This document shows positions 40,320 to 53,339 of a DNA stretch of 64,000 bases, piece by piece. The translations under genes and the position numbers were made by a program. A model generated the notes under the pieces. It was not told the origin of the DNA. It saw only the letters and a program-made list of their open reading frames with translations, and ran no database searches. The stretch comes from Nilaparvata lugens (Eukaryota > Arthropoda > Insecta > Hemiptera > Delphacidae), in the NCBI RefSeq assembly GCF_014356525.2, contig NC_052507.1, forward strand, positions 59,682,053 to 59,746,052. Reading direction: 5' to 3'. Positions within the stretch are counted from its first letter, which is position 1. Each line of letters starts with the position of its first letter.

Positions 40320-40610
40320 GGAGGCTTTCACATTCGCAGTTTAAACAGCCACTGTGCTACCTCACACCGTCAGGTAATTAATACCGCAGTTGAGGTGAGA
40401 CACCTGATTTAATAATTAATGAAGCTTTTGATCCCAGCATTAAAGACGTAAATGTCGACTTATTTAATAATTCCCACACGAGAATTGTACAGGAGTTGGT
40501 AACAATGGTCTTTTGTGCTTTGCTTGTGATCAAACACAGCTTTGAACCACAACTGGACCCCCGAGTACATCTTCAGATTCAGATTTAAACGTGTCCACTG
40601 GTTAAGGGTT
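40320..40610. promoter_or_regulatory. Candidate developmental enhancer (homeodomain/SOX/TCF/E-box cluster)
   Basis: Dense binding-type words: CAGGTAATTAAT, CACCTGATTTAATAATTAAT (inverted CAGGT/ACCTG boxes each followed by TAATTAAT), TTTTGATCCC (TCF-like), ACAATGG and TTTTGTGC (SOX-like), TTAATAATTC and TGATCAAAC. There is no coding frame. The spacing and complexity resemble conserved non-coding elements. Confidence 0.4.
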
Positions 40611-41299
40611 TGGCTTTTGTCTTAATAAATAGAATAGTTTATCATACGTGAGTAAAACCTTCTTCCAATTGAATGAATTCGAATAGAAATCTCACTGAAG
40701 AAGAATATTAAATCAAGGATACAATACACGGAGAATACTAAACTATCAGGTGCATGATTTACAGAATTTTGATCTCTAATATTCTCTTAAATTCGAATAA
40801 AGCCTCATTCATTTGATGTGGTATGATACACCACAGTGTAAATGATTCAGGAACAAGCTACAAGTCGAATTCCAGAAATGAAGTTAGAGTTCAAGATGAA
40901 ACCTACAGTAGAACATAGAGAATGTTGTCTTACAAATCTTGGCTTTCTAATCATTTTATTATCCCGCTGACGGCTAGCCTACGGCCAAAACTATCTATTT
41001 CAAAAAAATAAATATCGAAGAAAGAAGTTTATCAAGATAGAATGATTGATTTATCATTAGAATTATTTTTCTTTGTAATGTCGTTTATTTGGGTGAATAG
41101 AGTTCTATTCTATTAAATTCTATATAATCTTATCCATTGTTGTTCGTCGAAATTACATTCACTTGTACTCAAGTGTGATCAATTCAAATTAATTTTGCTT
41201 TGGAAAATGAAACGATTGAAAGGTACGTCTACTGGAACGTGGTCAATTGGTTCAGAAATTGTTATTACATTAGATTCTGATCACCGAATGCAAATCCTG

Positions 41300-41590
41300 C
41301 ATATCTTATTGAGAGTTATACCACCCATGAATATGCTGACTCGAGGTCCTAAGGGTTACTATCATACAGACATTCCAACATATCCCTGTGTCTTGAGGGT
41401 TTTCTGCTACCCTGAAGGGGCAAAGGGTCACTCTGAGCAGGAAAGGAACCTGAATGTCCTCTCTCAGGCCAAGGAGGCCTATTTCAGGGACAAGAGGGAA
41501 CCAAAACTGGGTATTTTGGGGCAAGGGGGCCAGAAAGGACGCATTGCTGGGCAGGGGGGCTACCAAGAAGGGCTCCAGCCCTGAGATTAA
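41300..41590. other. G-rich irregular repeat segment
   Basis: On the plus strand, irregular G-runs (GGGGCAAGGGGG, GGGCAGGGGGGC, AAGGGTCAC, GAAGGGGCAAAGGG) make a composition island unlike its flanks. A 129-aa plus frame and an 86-aa minus frame both cross it, which argues for base composition rather than a gene. It could form G-quadruplexes. Confidence 0.35.
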
Positions 41591-41722
41591 GTGCCCGGTG
41601 AAAGACTAGAACACAGGATTCGCCAAATGACCGGTCGTTAGCTTTTCCAATGCCCTAAGCTTCCCAGCAGATTTATCAGCAGATTACCTCTTAAATACAT
41701 TAGTAATAGCTGGCCCGGCTTA

Positions 41723-41753
<31 letters not shown>

Positions 41754-42471
41754 TAGTAAGATAACAACCAGCCAGAGTGGAAGAAGAATACGAGAAACAC
41801 AAGATAGAATGAACGATCGAGTGTAGGAGAGAGAAGGAATTTTGAGGAGTAAGAGAGAGAAGAGAGTCTAAGAGAGAGGGGTGAAGAGAGTATTGGCTAC
41901 TGGCTAATTGCTCTAAAATCGTTCATTCTCCGCCACCCCTTATAAGCGCCTACAATTTGAATAAATAACAACTTCCATGTATTAGATTTCCATTTCCTAT
42001 ACATTTGTGTTTAATGGGAAGTGAGATCCATTTCAAAAGTGGTGAGGATATTGACTGCTGTCTTTATATTGATATTTTTGCACCTCGATTGTTACCATTC
42101 CAATAAAAAAAATATAACCGATAAATTATATTTTTCGGGAGGATTACATATCTGGGATGATGAAGTGTTTGTCTAGGTTGATGGATATTGATGATGATTC
42201 CATTCAACTTTTTCCATTCAACTTCTCTCCCAATTAATAATAGTCATGCAAATCTCAATCTACCAGAAATAATGAGCTGAAGGAGAAATATGAAAACAGC
42301 TTGTTCCTGTTGAAGCTGGTCTCTTACTATTGTCTCATATAGTAGAATTTCGATTCTTAGAGTCATAGCTTGTAAGTTTGATTCCATTCATAAATTATTT
42401 TTCAATTATTGTCACATGGATTACTGAATGAAAGCATTCTCCAAATTATTGATAATACTGATTGAACTTAC

Positions 42472-42535
42472 CATTAGCGTAGAGCAGCTGAAGACGATAC
42501 TGGATGCCATTATTCGTTTTTTGTGCTTCTGTCTC
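42472..42535 (-). CDS. kn: COE/EBF transcription factor (knot/collier), third exon
   Basis: A 64-bp exon with acceptor TCTTATAG and donor AATG|GTAAGT. In phase 0 it reads ETEAQKTNNGIQYRLQLLYA then N, and ends after the first base of a glycine. This matches the COE DNA-binding domain (KTNNGIQYRLQLLYANG). The first residues (ETEAQ) are the variable linker after FVEKD in this family. The frame is intact, and its phases agree with both neighbours. Confidence 0.97.
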
Positions 42536-42734
42536 CTATAAGAAAACAAAAATCAGTCAATGAAGTTTTTTTTATCATGAGTTATTGAACTTAACTTAAT
42601 CAAATATTTCGAGCAACACTCATTACAACTCAATGAATTATTGTTGAAATGAATTTCTTTTGAAGTTCTCGTATCTTCTTGTATCTTGTATTTGTGAAAA
42701 TATTTCAATGTACAGTATTCGTAACAATGTTTAG

Positions 42735-42890
42735 GATGAACACGTTAAGCCGTCGGTCCCGGCTGCCTGAAAAGTAGTCGTTAGGTCATGTCAGAGGCCC
42801 TGAAATTGATCAGTTGCGACCTGAAAACTCAGTTATACAACAGACCTGAGCCAGCCAGGTCACTCGATATTATTATTATTATTCGTAACA
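42735..42890 (+). repeat. SINE-like element ending in (ATT)n
   Basis: CGTTAAGCCGTCGGTCCCGGCTGC, then GTCGTTAGGTCATGTCAGAG, GACCTGAGCCAGCCAGGTCACTCG and an ATTATTATT tail. The sequence and the simple-repeat 3' tail match a widespread insect tRNA-derived SINE type. Confidence 0.65.
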
Positions 42891-43233
42891 AAAATACCCT
42901 GAGCAATCAGTAATTGATATGCTGTCATGAATGTGATTTATAGAAAATTATAAACCGTATCATCAACATTTCTAATAAACACCTACATGAAAACTATAAT
43001 ATTGACATTAGGTCAATGCAATGTTCTAATATAGAATATACCAGAATATACTACTCCCACAATGTCATCCAATTCAAAGTGATTGTCATGTTGATGGAAA
43101 TACATCACATACACTCACACGCATTCACACACACACATGCACACATTAAGCTTGGCTTCCTTGTAGACAGCCAATCAATCAATTGCCTTCTACCTGCCCG
43201 ACCATAGCATGGGCGATGTTCAGCTTCTAACCA

Positions 43234-43490
43234 TGAGATGGGATTATCATCAGCATCATATCCATCAACATCATCAACATGATCATCATCTTCTTCATAA
43301 TCATCATCATCATCATAAACATCATCACCATCAACAACATCCTCATCATTATCATCACTTTCATCAACGTTGTTGCCATCATCATTATTATCATTATAAT
43401 TATCATCATCATCGTTGTTGGCATCATCATTGGTATCAACATCTTGATTATCATCAATATCAAAATCATCATCATCATCGCTACATCATA
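43234..43490. repeat. (ATC)n microsatellite, about 255 bp, imperfect
   Basis: ATCATC/ATCAAC units interrupted by CTTC, GTT and ATTATC. All three strong frames (poly-H, poly-I, and antisense poly-M/D-type) are repeat products, not proteins. A smaller (ATC)n lies at about 49397-49417. Confidence 0.95.
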
Positions 43491-43794
43491 ATTGACTAAC
43501 TAGCTGTGACGTAACAAGCATACATCAGCATCAACATAACCATCCACATCAACTTGATCTGTGTAGTGAGAAACAACATTTTGATTGTGACAAGCCCTTG
43601 GATGGTATGTGTTAAGGTTAGTGGCATAATAAGTACCAAGCGGCACAATTCGAGTTACAAATGATAATCAGTTTTTGTTATAACTCAATGGTTTATTGAA
43701 TGAACTCCTCAACAAGCATAGAGCAATAAACTTCATTGAATTATATTGATCATCCCCTCAAAGCAAGAAAAAACTTCAAATATTCTTCTTCATG

Positions 43795-44055
43795 TGCCTG
43801 TCCGCTTCCAGACGTTGGCTACCATGGTGGCTAGTTTCACCCTATCCACAGCTGCAACAAACAATTCTGCGGTGTTCATGGAGAACCAGGCTCTCAAATT
43901 TTTCAGCCGTGAAATTCTCCTTCTGCCGACTCCTCTCCTTCCCATAACACTCTTCCTTGCAATATGCCCTGTAGGAAGGATATCATAACCGTTTGGGTTT
44001 CTCATAATATGCCCCAAGTATTGCTTCTTTCTCGCTTTTATAGTATTTGGGAGCT
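43795..44055 (-). pseudogene. LINE ORF2 C-terminal fragment
   Basis: The minus-strand frame reads ARKKQYLGHIMRN, then GRRGVGRRR, LKNLRAWF, AELFVAAVDRVKLATMVANV and a stop at the end. This is the C-terminal motif of insect non-LTR endonuclease/reverse-transcriptase proteins (GKRG-GRRR-SWLKNLR then LFRAA and MIANV). Only the 3' end is present. An A/G-rich tail (GAAGAAGAAT) follows the stop. Confidence 0.85.
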
Positions 44056-44689
44056 CAAATAAATTAGCCTCTTTTAATTAATTTGCCAATATTCACCATG
44101 AATGGATAAACTTAATATTCAAAGATCTCAACTAATTCCATCTGTGCTGCATATACTTCAAGTTTTTCAAACGGAGTCTCAATATTTTCGGGAAAACATC
44201 AACCATTCATTCCATTCATTCCATTCATTCCATTTGTAAATCTTTTTTCCAATTCATTGATTCATTATGAGTCGAGTATTCAAAATTTGACTTTTTCTAA
44301 ACCCTATTATTAATCACGAACTGCCACTTCAAACAATTTTTAATTGCGGTTCACAAGCATCATATATGTTGTGAAACATTCGTTAACATCTTTCCACTAC
44401 CTGGAGCATGTTTCGAACCATGTCATAGGATCCCTTCTTCAAAGTGGATTTTCTTTAAGTATCACGAATCTATCAAGGTGCCCTACTGCTGATTGCTTAA
44501 CAGAACCGAAGCTACTACACACTATAACTGGATTATTTCTCATTAGAAATTCACATTTCCATGTTCATAGAATATGCAGACATTGCTGGTAGCAGCTCTC
44601 CATAACCATGGCTAAATTTCAATGCGGGGAGATTCTTTGAACTGCATGACTTTGGGTGGGTGGAGGAGCTTGCATAGGGGGAAACAAAG

Positions 44690-45030
44690 CTAGGGGAGAA
44701 CAGAGTGATAAATGTCTTTACTGCCCTTCAGGAGAGAAAAGAGTGAGGGAGAAAGAGTAAGAGAGAGGGTTGGAGAATAGGGAAACAAAGTTGCAGTATA
44801 TCTGAAACAGGGTTGTAGACTAAATATAACTGGTAGCGCTGTTAGGCAATGGAAATATAGGGAAACGTATAGTACAGTCATGCTTCTCTAAATGTGATCT
44901 CTTGTTCTTTCTCCTCCCTCTTCTCCTCTTTTCTTCCCTTCCTATCCCTCTTTCACTTCCATTTTCTCTCTCTCTCTTTCCTCATTCTTATCTGATATTT
45001 TCTCCCTCTATCTCTCTGAAGTTCTCTAAC
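44690..45030. other. Purine tract followed by pyrimidine tract (small)
   Basis: 44690-44790 is purine-rich (GAGGGAGAAAGAG) and 44900-45025 is CT-rich (TCTCCTCTTTTC, TCTCTCTCTC), with about 110 bp between them. Confidence 0.6.
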
Positions 45031-47929
45031 ACTTCCTTTTTGTGTTTAATAAGAGGGCCCCAAACATTTGTGAACGAAGGACGCTATTAGTCTGCTCAAA
45101 TTGTCTGGAAGGAATTTTGGGTGTTTGTGGGATAATTGGAAGAGAATTTGTAGACTAACTACCACAGACTATTCTACCACATGAAATCGAGTGAGAAAAA
45201 CAAGATATTGATATATGTAGGTCGTAAACGATGATATCATGATTAACAATGATATTGACGTTAGTTATTAGTTCACAGGATAGTTAATCAGTAAATCAAG
45301 TCTCCAGTAATTTATGTTTCAGGTGCATCATGCTTCACGCCAATGAAACATTTCATTGAAGACACCAATACTGAAGTTTTATCATGATATATACCTATTT
45401 CTCAATCTTAACTCAAATCCATGACACTTGCTAATCCACTTCAACCTAGATAATGAAACAATGTGAAACCTATAGTAAAATTGTGCATAACCATTTTTCA
45501 TTCATAGTCTCAAAATCAATAACATTTTTTCGAAGAGGTAATCAATTGAATTGATATAAAACTCTCTATGCCACAACAATATTTATTCCATTTTCAGTTA
45601 TCTTCAATATCTCCATTCATCACCTCACACACCTAACAAGATAGAAAACACCTCGTTAAATAGGACTAATCGATGTGAACTAATCTATGATTAGATGCCA
45701 GGCCACATCAAGAGTATTTCAAGAGTTTTCCATGTGTTTTTTCAGGCGACAACCCAATTAGTCAATCAGAGAGCTTTCTGTCCTCCCGACTCTAGAAACA
45801 CCATCAGAAATTGCCTAATATGCTTTGGCCCTGAGACATAATGATAACATACTTTCTCTATACTATCTCAGCTTCTAGGTCACCCTTCAAATCCACTTTA
45901 CTGAGGAGTTAATCAATATAAAACTAATCAATTTAATCACCTTCTTCATAATCCTGACTTCAATTATACCTCTCTGACCCCAGTCTACCAGCCTTTAATC
46001 AATGTAAAACTAATCGATGGTTATGACATGACCATGCTCTACGTTCTTTCCACGCACATGGCGTGTTGGTACATGTGTGAGCTGAAGACCCGACACTCAA
46101 TGCAAACACTGAAGGATGATCTGAAGTCAACTTGTAACATGAGCATATTGATCCCTATCCTGTGGGCAGCGGGGGGGGGGCAATTATACCCCTGGCCGTT
46201 ATCCGATAGATTACTGGACCTAAGTAAGGGTGGGTGGAGGGGGTTAGATAATTGTGTATAGCGTAATGGTGTGCCTTCTCCTTGTGTGTAGATGTACATA
46301 TATTTATGTAGATATATGTATATGGTCGCTGAGTAGCCAACACACGCTACAGCAGAGCATGACAGAAGGCAAAGCATGTAGGGTAGCTACACTACTACAA
46401 CTACACTGTAACTACTCACACATCTACGTTGTAGGTGGTTTAACTTGTGAGTGAAGGTGAATCAAAAGCGGGACAGTAATGTTGATACCATCGTTCAGTT
46501 AGCGAGTATTATTTGTCAATAGCATGCTCACCATACATGAGCCAATCATACACATTCTCTGCTATTATTCCTGCTAGATTAATTTCAACTTGGCTCCGGC
46601 TTGATTCTGATTTATGGAGTGGAGTGGTTGTTGTTATTGCCAGAGTGAATCTATACGTGATGTTGTCTGAAGGGAAATTGAGTGAGTTTTGGGGTTTAGA
46701 TTGGTGTTGTATGTATTTATTCGAGAGAATTACAGATGTATTGGAAGATTCGTTTGGAAATAAGGTGTGAAATAAATCTGAGAATGGTTTAATGATGTGA
46801 GAAAGAATATTTAGAGAATAGTACAATAGTTTAGAGGTTTCGCTGAAATTCAAATTGTTATTAGTTTTTAAGGCCGGCTGATGTTATTCTCGAGAGTTGT
46901 GTGCATAGGCCTATATTTAAAAATTATGTTTCCCAAACAGGTTTCTACCTTTGGGCTTTATTGTTTCAAGGATATTTATATTTTTTTTTTTTTGTAAAAT
47001 TGTATTGACAATAAAGAAGTTTCAAATCAAAAAAATATATATATTTCAATAATTTTGTGTTCTCATAATATAAGTGTAAATTTGTATGAATGAATGTTCT
47101 TTAAACAGTTTTCATCACACTATTGGTTACGATTTTCGGGTAAATTATGATGAAAAAAAAGTGGAAATATTGCATCAAATATTCTATATCTGCACAAACA
47201 CAAAACATAAATATAGTAGGAGTTCATGTTCAGAACTCCTAATTCTTTTTCTTGTTGCAGGTGTAATTCGTTTTGTAATTCTTGTTCACAATGATATAAT
47301 ATTCATTCAATGTGTGATGATAATTGAGTGTAATATTTGACTATAATTCGATGTTTTATTCCTTCTAAATTCAAACTTTTTAGCTCATTTTCGGACGAAA
47401 ATTGAACTTGAAATCTCAACAGTAGAAACATAACCTTTTTTTTTAATGTTATTCATTTTAAAAATTTGGGAGTGAAATAGTTTTGTGCCAAGCCTGTTGT
47501 TTATTTCCAATCATATTCATATGATCTGTAATATATTGTTTCCACAATCAAATAAATAATAGCAGTAATAAAATGAATTTATACCAACAACGTTACTATG
47601 AACTATCAAATTGAAAATATTATAAATCATAATCTATCAATATCTTAATTGTATGATATTTTAATTTTAATTGTATGAAAAATGAGATGACCCAGTTTAA
47701 TTCGATTCATGATGACTAATTTGAAAATGCATTTCGCATTGCAACTAGCAAAACTTCATTCATTTTCACTACTAAAAAAATCCATGCACTCAAACTGCAT
47801 ACCAGATCTGAATCAACTCAATAACCATCAGCGAGCTATATTAATCTACAAAGATCACATCACAAATCCCGATACGTTCACCGAAATCGGTTCAGTTGCA
47901 ATCCAGCAATTGTAAACGATAATCATTGT

Positions 47930-48240
47930 GACGTGCTCTCATCCCCCTTCCCCCAATCCCACAATGCCTCCCTCCCAAATCCATTGCAGCAAGAATTCAA
48001 ATTCCACCCCGTCACACGACAAGGGTAGCAAACTCACTCGCTGTTGCAAATTAATTTTATTGAGTTACAACAAGCCCACCGCCACCAACCACTTGACTCA
48101 CCCCGTTTTCGGGGGTGAAAAGGGGGCCGCAGCCCCTGAAAAGGGGGGCAATGTTCACGCCTCGCCATAAAACCACGTGACTCTGACAAACCTCCGCTCT
48201 AACGCCGCGCTTTTCGACTGCTGACAACTCACGCGATCAT
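47930..48240. promoter_or_regulatory. GC-rich pocket with CACGTGAC and CpG words
   Basis: C-rich at the left (CATCCCCCTTCCCCC), G-rich in the middle (GGGGGTGAAAAGGGGGCCG), then AACCACGTGACTC, AACGCCGCGCTTTTCG and CTCACGCGATC. There is no coding frame of note. It could be a regulatory island. Confidence 0.25.
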
Positions 48241-50328
48241 CATCGTTTGTAGGAATCGCAATAATTATACGTGACGTGAAAGTGTTCTCGTGAACGAGAG
48301 TGCGTGGGAGAGAGATAGAGGATGGTTGAGAGGATGTAAGTGAGAGTGAGTGAGAGAGATGAAAACGATGGAGGAAAGAGTGAGTGAGCAAAAGCTGTGA
48401 AACCACTACTCAACGACGAGTGCTGCTGTTTATTTCAACGCTGGTCATCTTTTATCAGGAACGTCAGCTCTTCATTTTAACGTTGGTCATATTCAAGCTA
48501 CAATGTCGTCAACACCTCTCACACAATCTATTATTTTAGGAGTTTCTAAGGATGAGTTTGTTCTATTGAAATGTTTAAAATTTTTAAATGAAGTATTTAT
48601 GGAATAGAATGAATGAAATGCTTCTAAAATGTAGAATAATTTAAGATGATTAACTCAGATATTCTGTGAGTTGAAATGTTTATGGTTAATTTATGGAAAT
48701 CAAAATTCCTGCATATCAGTTGAAAGTAACGAAAAGTATTGTAATCAAGACTTCTGAGGTATTTGTTCTTGATTCCATTCAAGAACAAATATATTACTTG
48801 AATCAATCAATATGAAGGCATAACTCTCAAGTGGAAACTCTTTTAAAAATATCAAGAAACTGTAAGTTGATAATTGCAGAGATTCTAGTTCATGATTCTA
48901 TAACAATGCTCTTGTGTTATAGAATCAGTTCACCTCCAAAATTTGCAAACTTCGATGCAAAAATTAGGGTCTCAATCTTCGAACTTATTCCCCACCACTG
49001 AAACAATCACTATTGCTGACTAACGCAGTAACGAGGCACGCGTCAGGACCAGGATGGGTGTACTAATTTCATTTATTATGGCTGATAAATTATTACATGT
49101 AAGCAGCAGCACTCAGATATGATCGTAATTGAAGTGATGCTATGTGCCCTCAATATCTGCGACTAATTTGAGTGTTGGGGTGTGTGAGAGAAAATGTAAG
49201 AGAGGAAGTGAGTGAGAGAGGGTGATAGTGTAAGAGAGAGTGAGTGTGAGAAAACGAGGGAGGTAAATTCAAGGGGGGGTAAGGCAGTAGGAGATTGCAA
49301 GAACCATCATACCCTCTCCTTCCTCCCCCGACACAACACCCACTTATGTTATGCAAGAGCTGTGGAGCATTATCAATAATATCATCTGAATCGTCTACAT
49401 CATCATCATCATCATCGATCTACATACATAGATGTTGTAGTCTTCATATTATATGTATATGACCTGGTTATGTTGGGTTGTGCGCTATGTATATGGACTA
49501 TGCTCATATGCATAATAATGGTGATATACTGGTGTAGTGGCTACAGATGAAATAATGATGTTATCTATGGACCAGAAACAAAACACTTTTGAATTGTTTC
49601 TATCAAACTTATTATCTTTAGTGACCCTTTACTTTCACAACCCTTTCAAACCTCACCCTTATTGTTAAGCATGAAACAAAATTATTTATCCCTTTCTCCT
49701 TGAGTCTACTTTTTCTTCATCCCCTAATATTCAAAAATTCCCAACATAAAATTGGATAATAATGAAGAGATTAGAAAGCCAATGAAAAATTAGAAATAAG
49801 AAGAAGCTCTCAACTATCAATAATCTTGAATTCTACTATTCAAAAGTTGAGTAATGACACTAGAAATCGAACAAAACAATCATGAAAAATGATGTTTATG
49901 TAACGAAATCCATGCAAACTAGTACCAATGAAGGGATCCAACTTCCAGACAATTACTGGGTTCAATGGTGGATAAATGAGATTAGTTTCATGTGTAACTG
50001 ACCCTTATCCTGTTGATTCTGTCAACTATTATGGAGGTTATGATGTTTCATTTTTTTCAATAGATTACTTTATCATTTCGTCCTACAGAGATCGAACTTT
50101 TCATCGGAATATTCTCTGTCCAATAAATCGTCAACATTTAGCTTTAATTATTAGCATCTAGCAAATGGATAAATCACAGTTTTCTTGAGTTCTCTATGTG
50201 AATGTACTGTATAATAAATTGTGAAAGTTGTATAAGACGTGTCTGTCAAATATAATGAGTAATCAGAAGATAGTAATGGGACAATACTACAAGGAGAATT
50301 AGAAGACAGTCATTCAGGAAATACTCAC

Positions 50329-50482
50329 TTGATCTTTTTCAACAAATCCGATGAAAGCCGTTCTTTCAATTTCAACCGGTTGGCCAGCTCTGTCGTAGAG
50401 GGCGATCACGAAGTGGAAGAAGTTGGATTTGCGTAGATTGCTGGGAGGCTGCTTCTCGAAGTGAGCTCTGCCAACTCCAACG
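50329..50482 (-). CDS. kn: COE/EBF transcription factor (knot/collier), second exon
   Basis: A 154-bp exon with acceptor TTTTTTTACAG and donor CAA|GTGAGT. It completes a serine split with exon 1, then reads [38 protein letters not shown] and [13 protein letters not shown]. This is the start of the COE DNA-binding domain, one of the most conserved protein stretches in animals, and it matches insect COE proteins almost throughout. The [20 protein letters not shown] segment contacts DNA in EBF structures. The frame is intact and phase 0 at its end. The introns on both sides are long. Confidence 0.98.
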
Positions 50483-52537
50483 CTGTAAAAAAATAAATAT
50501 TTAGAAATTGATGTAACCATACTTTTGTGATGGAATCAACAACAATTTTAGTCCATTCATTTGGACTCCTTAATGAATTAGACTCTCTGTAGTAAATTTG
50601 GGTGAAGTATGATGCCGACAGACCTTTTTCTGAATTATCTGTTGATTTAATATCTGTCACCCAGGTGTTTACTAATCTCTACCTTGTACACTCAAGTCAT
50701 TTTTTGACTCAGAGTAGAGTTTCATGCAATTGAATTAATCAAGTATTCAACTTTATGAGTTACAGTGAGTTGTGGCACATGTTATTATAGAAAATAGTTT
50801 CAAAACAGTATGCTTCAAGTCGTTTTATCCAAATCTCAAATATTTGATAGTATCGGGTATAAGAGTGTCAATACTCTCAAATATGACAGGAATAAGTATA
50901 GGAATAGTAGAGGAATCATGCATGAGTGATATTGAGTATTCAATTTATGTGATAGAAGTCAGTATTTTACATGTCTCAAAGTACAGAATGCCAAATCAAC
51001 AGTTCTGGAAGCAGGAAGACATCACTTGTAAACATAAACATGGCCACAACTAGTGAGCCACAGTTCAAATACACAATGAACACGGTCTCCATCCACGCTC
51101 TATTGTCCATGGCAGATTGGCTCACACCATATCATCTATGGGCTAATAGAAATGCCCATACTCCCCCACATGGGGGGTGCAAACACCTCATACATAATAG
51201 TTATTGCCCGTCCCCTGTATTGTCACGCATGGATAATAATCACTAGCCTGACAACATTCATGCTTGCCATAGATACGACACACCAATACCAATACAAGTC
51301 GGCTTGTTTATGTATGCTGCTGTTCTGTTTGCATAGAGACAGCACAGCTGGGAGGCGAGGTAAATGAGAGGGTGGTTGCAAATAGTGAGATGGAGACAGC
51401 ATAGGTGAGAGGAGCTACAAATAGCGAAATGAGTGAGAAGGATCATGATTCAAAGAATTATGAGAGATAAGGAGGGTTGAAAAGTATGAGAATCATCGAT
51501 AAAAACAATCGTCCGATTGTAGTGGACAGCACAAGTGAATGGAAGGGACGGAAAAATTTACATTATCTGAAATAAGAGCAAAATGTGTGATAGAGGTTGA
51601 AAATATCAAATGTAAATCATCAGTAGATGAAGTAGTTAGATATATTGATAAATTTTCGATTGCAATACAATATATATGCTGTCTCGGATCTTCAGATTTC
51701 AGTTCATCATGGTAATAACCAATGTAACTAATAACTTAATGAATTCCAATAATTCGAGGAATCTCGCAACATCTTTAAATATGAATAGAGAAATAGTAGC
51801 GTAATTATTTTTTCTCTATGACAATATGTACACGAAAAGTGAAAAATGAGATGAAAAAGGTTTGAAATTAATGAGAAAATGGAATGATTCAAAGGAAAAT
51901 CATAGGTGAGAAGGTAAGTTATAAATGTATCATCAATTGTGAGAAAACTTTTGCTGTAGCCTGTTGATAGAACAAGGGATAGAAAATCAAACAACATGAA
52001 TGAGAGATGTGAAATTACAGTTGAATAAAATGAGTGAATGTATTGAATGAGTGTAGTTGAATGAAAGGTTAATAGAAAACTCATAGATGTGAGAGGAACT
52101 GGTACAAACAGCACAAGTGAGGAGAGAATATCGAAAGCACGAATGAGAGAAACATATTGGAAGCACAAGTTAGTGGAAAGGCCAATGATTTCATCCATGT
52201 GACGTGTGACATGCTGTGAACTGTGATCTATGATGAGTCAACATCGTGTGACGGTGCCTAATGAATTAGAGTGCCTGTGAAAACAATCGGAGTTAGTCCA
52301 ATCGCGCAAATCAAGTGGATTATTATTTGTGGCTCACTCTGTATTTGTGTTTCTGACCATAACTAAACATCAGATTCGCTGAATGCGGTCTGTTCAATTG
52401 ATTTTGTAGGATTTTTTCGGGGTTGTTTATTGTTTTGGAGGGATTTGTTTATTATTTTGTATATGAGTGTATTCAATCTATTCATATGAATGTAAACGTA
52501 TTGTTCATGTATTTGTTTTCATGTCAAATGTCAAGCT

Positions 52538-52762
52538 GGAAGGTAACTATGCATTGAATGCGTGGGATTCTATTTATTTGTAATCAAATACATTTTCTGA
52601 AGTATTCTGAGTAATTGTATTCATCACGGTATTCAAATACACCAGGACAATCACTGGGAGGTAATGTTGTATTGAATGAATGAGACTCTATTTATTTGTG
52701 ATCATATACATTTTATGGAGTATTCTAAGTAATTGTATCTATCATGGATTTCGAATACACAA
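52538..52762. repeat. Diverged tandem duplication, unit about 118 bp
   Basis: The copies start at 52538 (GGAAGGTAACTATG) and 52656 (GGGAGGTAATGTTG). Both run through CTATTTATTTGT(A/G)ATCA, TACATTTT, GAGTATTCT-AGTAATTGTAT and ATCA-GG to AATACAC. About 20% of positions differ, so it is old. Confidence 0.8.
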
Positions 52763-53320
52763 TGTTCAGTGTCTGTACATGTTTGTTTCCATTCAACCAA
52801 TATCAATTTGAGCAGAGGAAGCAGCATACTCTCCATTCAAATGATGGAGTTTAACTTGTTATTTGAAGTTGGAATTAATATTCCATCCAAAACAAATTTG
52901 TATACTCAGTTCCTCAGTTGTAGACTTGTAGATACTAGTCACAAAACATGATTACTTGTGTATTCTCCCAATTCTACAAATAATGATCAAAAACAATATT
53001 TATCACAAGCAATACTCGAAAAGAGTTACAACCTGCTCTTGCCATCAATACTAAACAGATATTTTTCAATAGATTGATTGATAACTGTAGTGAATCAATT
53101 CGAGATGGAAAAAATAATCAATAAGTATGGAAGATAATGCTGAATTAGGAATAACTCAAACAATATGAAAACCAATATGGAATATCTTCTACCGGAGTAG
53201 TATGAAACAATACTTCTAAGCTGATTCCTCTATTCTTTCCCGTGGAATTTGAAAACATATTCCTCGTAAGCGGAGCACAGGTGCTGATATTCCTACATTG
53301 AATCCATTATGCCAAAAATG

Positions 53321-53339
53321 TGACGTCACTCTCACGTGA
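53321..53339. promoter_or_regulatory. CRE and E-box pair (TGACGTCA, TCACGTGA)
   Basis: GTGACGTCAC (CREB/ATF palindrome) and TCACGTGA (bHLH-ZIP palindrome) lie 3 bp apart in AT-rich intron. Either could be chance; the pairing is less likely to be. Confidence 0.35.

Larger units (their letters stand above)
39632..42471 (-). other. COE intron 3 (about 2.8 kb)
   Basis: Bounded by donor AATG|GTAAGT (42471) and acceptor TTTTTCAG (39632). It contains a candidate enhancer (40320-40610), a G-rich repetitive segment (41340-41590), a (GA)n run at 41725-41755 and a further purine-rich stretch to 41890. Confidence 0.9.
42536..50328 (-). other. COE intron 2 (about 7.8 kb)
   Basis: Bounded by donor CAA|GTGAGT (50328) and acceptor TCTTATAG (42536). 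It contains a SINE, a large ATC microsatellite, a LINE end, a purine/pyrimidine block at 44.7-45.0 kb and a C/G-rich pocket with CpGs (47930-48240). The remaining stretches (45.1-46.0, 46.9-47.9, 48.5-49.1 and 49.5-50.3 kb) are AT-rich with no recognisable gene. Confidence 0.9.

Noticed and set aside
43209..43499. Poly-histidine protein of 96 aa and its poly-I and poly-M counterparts
   Set aside because: All frames of an ATC microsatellite.
51728..52198. 156-aa minus-strand frame
   Set aside because: AT-rich composition, no domain, no splice signals in keeping with COE exons. No support for a nested gene.
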